Shown in pieces: positions 56,951 through 64,000 of a stretch of 64,000 bases of DNA; the first letter of the stretch is position 1, and each line of letters begins with the position of its first letter. The stretch spans positions 14,910,001 to 14,974,000 of the forward strand of contig OX359280.1 of the NCBI GenBank assembly GCA_947179155.2, written 5' to 3'. The DNA comes from Hedera helix (taxonomy: Eukaryota; Streptophyta; Magnoliopsida; Apiales; Araliaceae). Below the pieces are notes generated by a model. That model had not been told where the DNA came from. It did not search any database and worked only from the letters and a program-made list of their open reading frames with translations. The position numbers and the translations under genes are program-made.

Positions 56951-58688
56951 GTTAAGGGGACACGAAAAGGGAAATGCGGAGTTGAAAAAGAGGAAAAGAA
57001 AAAATTTTCGACCAGAGAAAAGAAGGAAGCTCATCTAAAGTCACGGAAAAGAGGCCCCTAAATGAAGGATGCATCGTACAGTGCACTTGCCATATGACGT
57101 AAATCCTGCGAAGAACGATATCAAGAATGAAGACGGAACACCTTTGATAAAGGAAGGTAGTTTTTGAATTTAATCATACTCACGTATATTGACCATGAAT
57201 GCTTAAAAGTTTTATTACGATTTCATAACTCGTCAAATAAAAAAAAAAAAAAAAAAAATAAAAAAAAAAAAAATAAAATAAAAAAAATGAAATCAAGAGT
57301 GACTTAACACATTCACAATTCATTCAATGTCAAGTTAATCCACTCACGATTCACGAAAAAAGAGATCCATCTAGATGCTAAGTTTTTACGATAAGACGAA
57401 AACATCACAGACATGAGCTAAATTGCATAATCACGAGCATTCCATTTTTGTGCTCTACTGTTGAGATGTTTAGTAATATCGGAGTTAACCCCGCCGACCC
57501 GAACGGTCGAGCATTTAGCGTTTGTTACTTGTGCAGGATATGAATCAGTGTGCGTAACTCGGCATGACAAACGAAATGACTTCCCAAACGAATCCTCGAC
57601 AAAAACATGAGTAAAGGCTGGGGCATCTTAAAGATCATGGAAATGAAAGGGGCACAGGTCTATATCAGACTCCTCATCAACGAACCTTCCTCCACGACCA
57701 TCAATGGATTTTGACGAACTCAGTCTGATGCACGCTGACATTACCTCGATATTCAAGCGAGCATATACAAGAGCGATATAATCTCGGACGTCAGGACTGA
57801 TCGATTAAAAGGCGAGGAAGGGCAACATGGTCATCGATCATAGCAAAAAGCCAAATGAACTGCCCCAGTCGGATGAGAGTCAAGTGCTATCAATGCATAC
57901 GATCAAATGACAAGAGGATCACCTAGATATCAACCAAGAGTCTTGGCATAAGAGGAAGTCCCAGCGTCCCAAATTCAAAGACATGACGATTTGAGAACCA
58001 GCAGGATGAGGAGCCCGGGATAAGTCAATTGGGCATTCGAAAACGACAAATACAATTCCCCAACAGAGAAACGATCAGGGGCATGCGATTCAACGGACCA
58101 ACCTTGAAGTCCAGAAAACTGTCCCCCCAAATAAGGAATGACACAACTGAGTGGTCAAAAAAAGAACGACACGTGAAAAATTGTATCATTTGACTAAACA
58201 GGGGTCATTTCCTTCCAAGCATATCTATTGATCCATGCATAACATCTGCGCATCCATGTATATATCAAAATAAACTATACATGAAAGAAAAATCACAGGT
58301 ACGAGACTGGCGGCGTCGCGAATGCCAGTGCCATTGATCGGAAAGACGTGACAGCGGGAAACTTCTACGATCCGATGCACCCAGAATCTATGGAACATCA
58401 AGGAATTGCAAAGCGACTGTCTGAAGCACCTTCAGCTAATCAACAAGGATGACAGCTCAAAAGCAATGGCTGTCAAGAGCGATCGACGAGGACGAACCCC
58501 GAGAATGACAAGTCAAATCAAAGAAGTGGCTGGCAAAAACGATTTACGAGGACGAATCCCAAGGAGGCCCCACAAACTAATCAGGTACGCTTTCTTTTTA
58601 AATTTCCTCAAGAATTATTGCATTTTTTATGATGTACGATACGATGCGAGTCCATTTGGGACAATACACAACGATTCCGGAGACGAGA
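56951..58688 (+). other. Non-coding internal region of the TR-GAG element
   Basis: A-rich tracts at 57239-57290. GAGGACGAAYCCCRAGRA-like phrases repeat at about 58487 and 58548. The ORF 58406-58942 enters the minisatellite and encodes 12-residue repeats; it has no recognised domain. Confidence 0.5.
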
Positions 58689-60060
58689 CCCGGCAATTCA
58701 AAACCGACCCGTCAGATACGAGACCTGACCAATTCAAAACCGACCCGTCAGATATGAGACCTGACCAATTCAAAATCGACCCGTCAGATACGAGACCTGA
58801 CCAATTCAAAACAGACCCGTCAGATACGAGACCTGACCAATTCAAAACCGACCCGTCAGATACGAGACCTGACCAATTCAAAAATGACCCGTCAGAAACA
58901 AGAACTGACCGTCCAACACGACCCGTCAGTCAAAAGAACTGACCGTCCAAACATGACCCGTCAGTCAAAAGAACTGACCGTCCAAAATGACCCGTCAGTG
59001 AAAACTCCTGACCGTCCAAACATGACCCGTCAGTGAAAACCCCTGACCGTCCAAACATGACCCGTCAGTGAAAACCCCTGACCGTCCAAACATGACCCGT
59101 CAGTGAAAATACCTGACCGTCCAAACATGACCCGTCAGTCAAAAGAACTGACCGTCCAAAATGACCCGTCAGAAACAATACCTGACCGTCCAAAATGACC
59201 CGTCAGAAACAAGAACTGACCGTCCAAAACGACCCGTCAGAAACAAGAACTGACCGTCCAAAATGACCCGTCAGTGAAAACTCCTGACCGTCCAGACATG
59301 ACCCGTCAGTGAAAACCCCTGACCGTCCAAACATGACCCGTCAGTGAAAATCCCTGACCGTCCAAACATGACCCGTCAGTGAAAACCCCTGACCGTCCAA
59401 ACATGACCCGTCAGTGAAAACCCCTGACCGTCCAAACATGACCCGTCAGTGAAAACCCCTGACCGTCCAAAATGACCCGTCAGAAATAATACCTGACCGT
59501 CCAAAATGACCCGTCAGAAACAAGAACTGACCGTCCAAAACGACCCGTCAGAAACAAGAACTGACCGTCCAAAATGACCCGTCAGTGAAAACTCCTGACC
59601 ATCCAAACATGACCCGTCAGTGAAAACCCCTGACCGTCCAAACATGACCCGTCAGTGAAAATCCCTGACCGTCCAAACATGACCCGTCAGTGAAAACCCC
59701 TGACCGTCCAAACATGACCCGTCAGTGAAAACCCCTGACCGTCCAAACATGACTCGTCAGAAACAATACCTGACCGTCCAAACATGACCCGTCAGTCAAA
59801 AGAACTGACCGTCCAAAATGACCCGTCAGTGAAAACCCCTGACCGTCCAAACATGACCCGTCAGAAACAATACCTGACCGCCCAAAATGACCCGTCAGTC
59901 AAAAGAACTGACCGTCCAAACATGACCTGTCAGTCAAAAGAACTGACCGTCCAAACATGACCCGTCAGTCAGAAGAACTGACCGTCCAACATGACCCGTC
60001 AGTCAAAAGAACTGACCGTCCAAACATGACCCGTCAGTCAAAAGTCCTGACCGTCCAAAG
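58689..60060 (+). repeat. Minisatellite, 36-bp then 35-bp units (about 38 copies)
   Basis: 58689-58890 has five or so 36-bp units (GACCCGTCAGATACGAGACC...), which keep a frame (DPSDTRPDQFKT). From about 58890 the unit becomes TGACCCGTCAGTGAAAACCC followed by CTGACCGTCCAAACA (35 bp, shorter by 1-3 in variants). Variants differ in the middle (GTGAAAACCCC, AAACAAGAA, AAACAATAC, TCAAAAGAA) and recur in blocks, a sign of higher-order copying. Confidence 0.92.
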
Positions 60061-60496
60061 CGACCCGTTGGCAAAAGATCCGACGATGACGATAAACCCG
60101 TTGGCAAAAGATCCGACGATGACAATACGATGACCGTTGGAGAAAGATCCAACAATGACTCAAACAATGCGATGCGATGTGCTAGGCGACGTGCGATGCA
60201 ATGTGAGATACATCATATGAGAAGCAGTGCGATATGTGATATGATATGCGATTTGATATTTAACATGCGACTTGATATGCGATGGGCGATAAGCAAGAGA
60301 AAAACAGTCTACTTGACGAATATGCTATGCAAGTCCATTTGAGGCAGTAACCGGTAATATTAGTGTTGCATCATTAATATGTATATGTTGCATCAATGAT
60401 ATATATGTTGCATCATTAAATATGTACTGTCAGCATCATGCATTGGGTGCCTACTTCTTTATCATGTTCATTTCACTTACCATTTCATAAACATGA
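60061..60496 (+). other. Region between minisatellite and PPT
   Basis: Degenerate words: CGTTGGCAAAAGATCCGACG twice (60067-60130), then runs of GATGCGATGTG-like words to about 60290, and ATATGTTGCATCA repeats at 60384-60424. No gene. Confidence 0.6.
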
Positions 60497-60510
60497 TAAA
60501 GAGGGGCAGC
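60497..60510 (+). other. Polypurine tract of the TR-GAG element
   Basis: AAAGAGGGGCAGC ends directly before the TGTAGACACCC of the 3' LTR. Confidence 0.85.
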
Positions 60511-62806
60511 TGTAGACACCCAAATTTTGCACTTTTGTACTAACCCTGACAGGAGGGCAAAATCGTCATTTGACCCGACATGCGAAAAGGAAGGTGGACC
60601 CCAACACGAAGCCACCCCAACGATTTACGGTCAGAGCCGCCACAACGGACAACGAGCATTCGGTCACTTGAGGCAAGGCAAACAGTTAATCCAGAAAACC
60701 TGAGTTGATCACAAAAGGCGACTAATGGCCACTACGCTTACGATGTTCGGGGGTCTCGCTCCCCGGTGAGCGAGCGGCTGCCCAGCTCGCCGGTGAGCTG
60801 GCGGGGGGGTAGGGGGCAGCGCCCCCTGAAAGCCAGGCACAATTATCAAATTCTATATCAAGTCGCAGCCCTCCGAACTAACCTCCCAGAACAATATGGC
60901 ACGTTTTCCAGGGATTTCCGGATCGCAAAAATACAGCCTTCCGAAATAATACCGCAGAAATTGGCGAATTAAGACCGCGCGGCACGGAAATCAAGAAAAG
61001 CAAGCCGGACAGCCGCGGATGCACCTGCGGCCACCGACAAAGGGGCAGGCTCGCGGCTCGAGGACGGCACACGACAGCCGAGGTTCGGCGCGGACGGCTG
61101 CCGAGCCCAGCCGCAGATGCACCTGCGGTCAGCCGCAGATGCACCTGCGGCTGGTCTCGGCAGTCTATTAAGCGTCCAGATCTGCGTCCGAGAAGAAAAA
61201 AAAGAAGAAAAAAGAAAGGAAAAGAGAGAGAGAAATACGCGAGGGAGAGAGAGAGGAGCTCGGTTTTGGCTTGTATGGAGTAGAAATCTTTGTTCTTTTG
61301 CTAGATAGTTGTATACTCTTGTCGTTAGGCTCACTTTGTGGAATATAAAGCTTCATTTGGTTCATTGCAAGGTGAAAGAGGAGTGTGTTCTTGGGTTTTT
61401 TTGTGTTATTATTAGTATAATGTTGTGATTGGGTTTATTTGATTTAGTTTATTGTTATATATTGATAATGATCCGTGGATTAGGGGTTGTTAGTGAGGTT
61501 TCCATCGGAAAGTAACTCCTCCTAACGCCCCGATGACATCCATACGGTGATTGTTCGTTCGTTATGATGTTAAGTAATGTGTATTGTTGATTTGGGCGAT
61601 ATTTGGGTTGTATAATGTGATAGCCAATGTCTAGATCTTGTTAGATTTGTTTAGTATTGGTTGTGTTGTGATGGGATGATTGTGAGCCTAGGGGGGAGAT
61701 CCTCGTGATCGAACCCCGATGATGGACGTTTTGGCATATGTAATCGTGGCATAGGGTCCGTAGCGTTGTATTTGTAATATCGGGCCTTAACGCGATATCA
61801 ATCGTGTTCGGGTTAAGGCCTTGTGATAATAAAAAATATGTGATTGTGGGTGTTTGGGGCTGTCTGGATGGCTCACATGCCCGTGGATAGCCCCGACACG
61901 TTATGGATGCTTGTTTTAATTTACGACACAAAAAATGATTTTCAAAATAAGGCAAATAATGAAGATTTTGTAAAAGTGATCAAATCTAGGATATTAGACT
62001 CACGAGGTTTAAAGGTTAAGTGTTTTGGCAAACTTTAATCCATGGTTGATGAAAAGGCTTTAATTTGTTTTAAAATGTCACAAAAAATGATTTAGCAAAT
62101 AAACAAATGTTTTCATTAAACTTTGTGCATAGGGTTAAAGAGTTCTAGAAGTTGCCCTCATTTTATTTATATTAACTGTTAGAAGGCAATGTATAGTCTC
62201 GATTCCTATTTGACAAAAGTTTAAAACTATTGTTTTCTAAAAATGACATCTAAATAAAAAACCTCAACGCTTTCGAAATTAAAATCAATCTTTCTGATAA
62301 AAAGCGAAGCCTCGTCATTTGGGTCAAAGAACGTCTAAAACACTTTCTAGATAAACACTTTTGCCGTATAAAAATCCAAACAAAACTCACCACAAACGTT
62401 CATTTAGGCACACACACACACACACACACATTTTAGGATTTAAAAGGATAGGAAAACATCGAGATTGCGGTAACCGTTTTCACGGAAGTCGGGGGGTGCC
62501 TAACACCTTCCCCTCGCTTAAGCAAGCCCCCGAACTCTATGAATCTCGGTTTGCGGACCAATTAATCAGAGTCACATATGAGCCAACGATTACGAAAACT
62601 GAATTCGGATGAGTTGGTACATCCATTTTAAATATACCAACTGGCGACTCTGGTCAATTGGCTCATCATGAAATCGACATTTCAAACCCCGTCGACACTA
62701 AGCCGACCCTTTTCAAAAACACATTTAATTCAAAAGGCTAAAATTGGAAAGGGACATTTTTAAATAATAAAAAAAAAACGAGACGACGAAAATCCCGGCG
62801 TCGACA
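60511..62806 (+). repeat. 3' LTR of the TR-GAG element
   Basis: 2296 bp, the same length as the 5' LTR and without a difference in the stretches compared. Followed by TSD CACAC. Confidence 0.95.
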
Positions 62807-62989
62807 CACACTGCCAGAAACATATTTTTGCTGTCCGAGTTGAGTCGGGTCGGGTCAGTTCGGGTCGAGTTTTTAGTGAAAATTTAAGTTGAAATAAGTG
62901 TAAAATGAATGTGTTTGAATAATAAACCAATATATATATAATCTATTGGTGATTAAATGGTAGCTAAATATTTGAAACAAAAATTAAAG

Positions 62990-63460
62990 TTAACATAATT
63001 AAAAAGTTAAATATTTGTATGGTTTAAAGATTATTAAAATATTGTTAAATGATTAATAATATTAGTAGATAACTAAAAGGTTATTAAATAATTAATAACA
63101 TTAGTAAATGATAAAAATATTATTAAATAATTAATGACATTAGTAAATGATTAAAATATTATTAAATGGTTTATAATATTAAGAAGTGATTAAAATATTA
63201 TTAAAATGTTAATAATATTAATAAGAGATTAAAATATTATTATATGATTAATAATATTAATAAGTGATTAAAATATTATTAAATGGCTAATAATATTAGT
63301 AAGAGATTAAAATATTATTAAATGATTAATAATATTAATAAGTGATTAAAATATTATTAAATAGTTAATAATATTAGTAAGAGATTAAAATATTATTAAA
63401 TAATTAATAATATTAATAAGTGATTAAAATATTATTAAATGGTTAATAAATTTAAATGTA
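62990..63460 (+). repeat. AT-rich 39-bp tandem repeat
   Basis: Units of the form AAGTGATTAAAATATTATTA then AATGGTTAATAATATTAAT repeat with a 39-bp period (for example 63262, 63301 and 63340), about 12 copies with decay at the left end. Lies in the LTR that hosts the TR-GAG insertion. Confidence 0.85.
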
Positions 63461-64000
63461 GTTGTATATTATTAAATGTAGATAATATTTTGAGGTATTT
63501 GGTATATTATTATATGTCCAAATCATTAAGTTATGTAAAAGAAAAAAAATTAATTGAATTAAACTAATGTAAATAGTCCATTTGTGACTAATTTAGACAA
63601 CTTATTAAAAATGGGTCGTACAATGATGTGTAGTGAATGCGTAAGTTGGTTAAGCATACCTGACATGTCCGAATTATATTTTGGGCTAGGGTTTTTGTCC
63701 AGAACTTAAGTGTTCGTTTGTCAGACATCTTAAGAGTTAATAATTTGAAGTTAAAGTCTTATATAAAGACTAAGTAATAGTCATTTTAACTAACGATGAT
63801 GTCAATTTCATATATAAATTGTAGGTTAAACGAAAGACGCAAAATAAGCGTAAATGGTAGAAGCGAACCAGTCAAATTTTTTAGAACTTGCTCCTATGTG
63901 TATTGTTATGCAACAATGTTATATTAAATTATTTATATGAAGATATATTGATGATATTTTGTTATATGTGAAATGCATAAAGTATGATTATATGTGAAGT
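63461..64000 (+). other. Right end of window, LTR-like DNA
   Basis: AT-rich, no gene seen. Contains GGGCTAGGGTTTTTGTCC (63684-63701). Taken to be the continuation of the host LTR. Confidence 0.35.

Larger units (their letters stand above)
51338..62806 (+). mobile_element. Gag-only LTR retrotransposon (TR-GAG type, Tat/Ogre-like), very young
   Basis: The 11,469-bp element is flanked by TSD CACAC (51333-51337; 62807-62811). Two 2296-bp LTRs start TGTAGACACCC and end GGCGTCGACA. Order: LTR, PBS, gag ORF (54440-55576), about 5 kb without protease, integrase, RT or RNase H, tandem repeats, PPT, LTR. This is the TR-GAG layout: gag kept, pol lost, so it must move with an autonomous partner's enzymes. 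The LTRs are the same length and their six-frame translations match, so insertion was recent. Tandem repeats before the 3' LTR are a known habit of Tat-lineage elements. Confidence 0.9.
50289..64000 (+). mobile_element. Long gypsy-like LTR split by the TR-GAG insertion, running off the window
   Basis: Left part 50289-51337, right part from 62812. TATA box CTATAAATAAG at 50707-50717. The block 51010-51250 matches 45640-45860 in the other LTR (GAATCACC, GTTATG, TTTTAGTAAA in the same order). Reading across the insertion gives a continuous ACTGCCATAGCGGTCAAACA then CTGCCAGAAACA. The left start is not defined. Confidence 0.5.

Noticed and set aside
58406..58942. 178-codon ORF with DPSDTRPDQFKT repeats as a gene
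   Set aside because: Its second half is the start of the minisatellite and the repeat passes into non-coding 35-bp units; no start context or domain.
58689..60060. CRISPR-like repeat array
   Set aside because: Units are contiguous 35-36-bp tandem repeats without unique spacers, inside a plant retrotransposon.
1..64000. tRNA or rRNA genes
   Set aside because: None was recognised by eye; the tRNA-like words found (8193-8207, 32966-32979, 53636-53654) are primer binding sites. A tRNAscan-SE run would settle it.

Overview
The window is nuclear DNA of a flowering plant, probably a eudicot with a large, repeat-rich genome. The evidence is a split host gene with plant-type protein sequence, GT-AG introns of up to about 10.8 kb, Ty1/copia and Ty3/gypsy LTR retrotransposons, a Helitron, hAT, Stowaway and Mutator-like elements, and AT-rich microsatellites. 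The species cannot be named from the sequence. All calls come from reading the sequence; no database search was run.

One host gene is recognisable. It lies on the minus strand from 49272 (ATG) to 22274 (stop) and encodes NC2-alpha (Dr1-associated corepressor DRAP1, called NF-YC11 in Arabidopsis). Six coding exons (33, 73, 94, 117, 58 and 492 bp) keep one reading frame and give 288 residues: a histone fold, an acidic linker, an RG-repeat tract and a conserved acidic C-terminus. Only 867 of about 27,000 bp are coding. The rest is intron, and introns 1, 3 and 5 are filled with transposons.

Layout: 1-5100, LTR-like and AT-rich repeats plus a decayed 3' region of an old SIRE-type copia element. 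5101-20093, an old SIRE-type LTR preceded by a tripled PPT/LTR junction, invaded by a full-length 11.8-kb SIRE-type copia element (6598-18390, TSD GAATG) and by a minus-strand solo LTR (18578-19903, TSD GTTTA). 20094-22273, a gypsy-type gag remnant and intergenic DNA. 22274-49272, the NC2-alpha gene. 49273-50288, its 5' flank and an LTR fragment. 50289-64000, another long LTR invaded by an 11.5-kb element (51338-62806, TSD CACAC) with two 2296-bp LTRs that look identical and a gag ORF but no pol. That is the layout of a TR-GAG element, and it also carries a 1.4-kb minisatellite.

The most interesting items are the intact but greatly expanded NC2-alpha gene; the young gag-only element with a satellite-like 3' region; the SIRE element with a promoter-like leader before its third ORF and a short motif (ACTCTACGAT and its complement) scattered through LTRs and coding regions; and a Helitron with two terminator-like hairpins.
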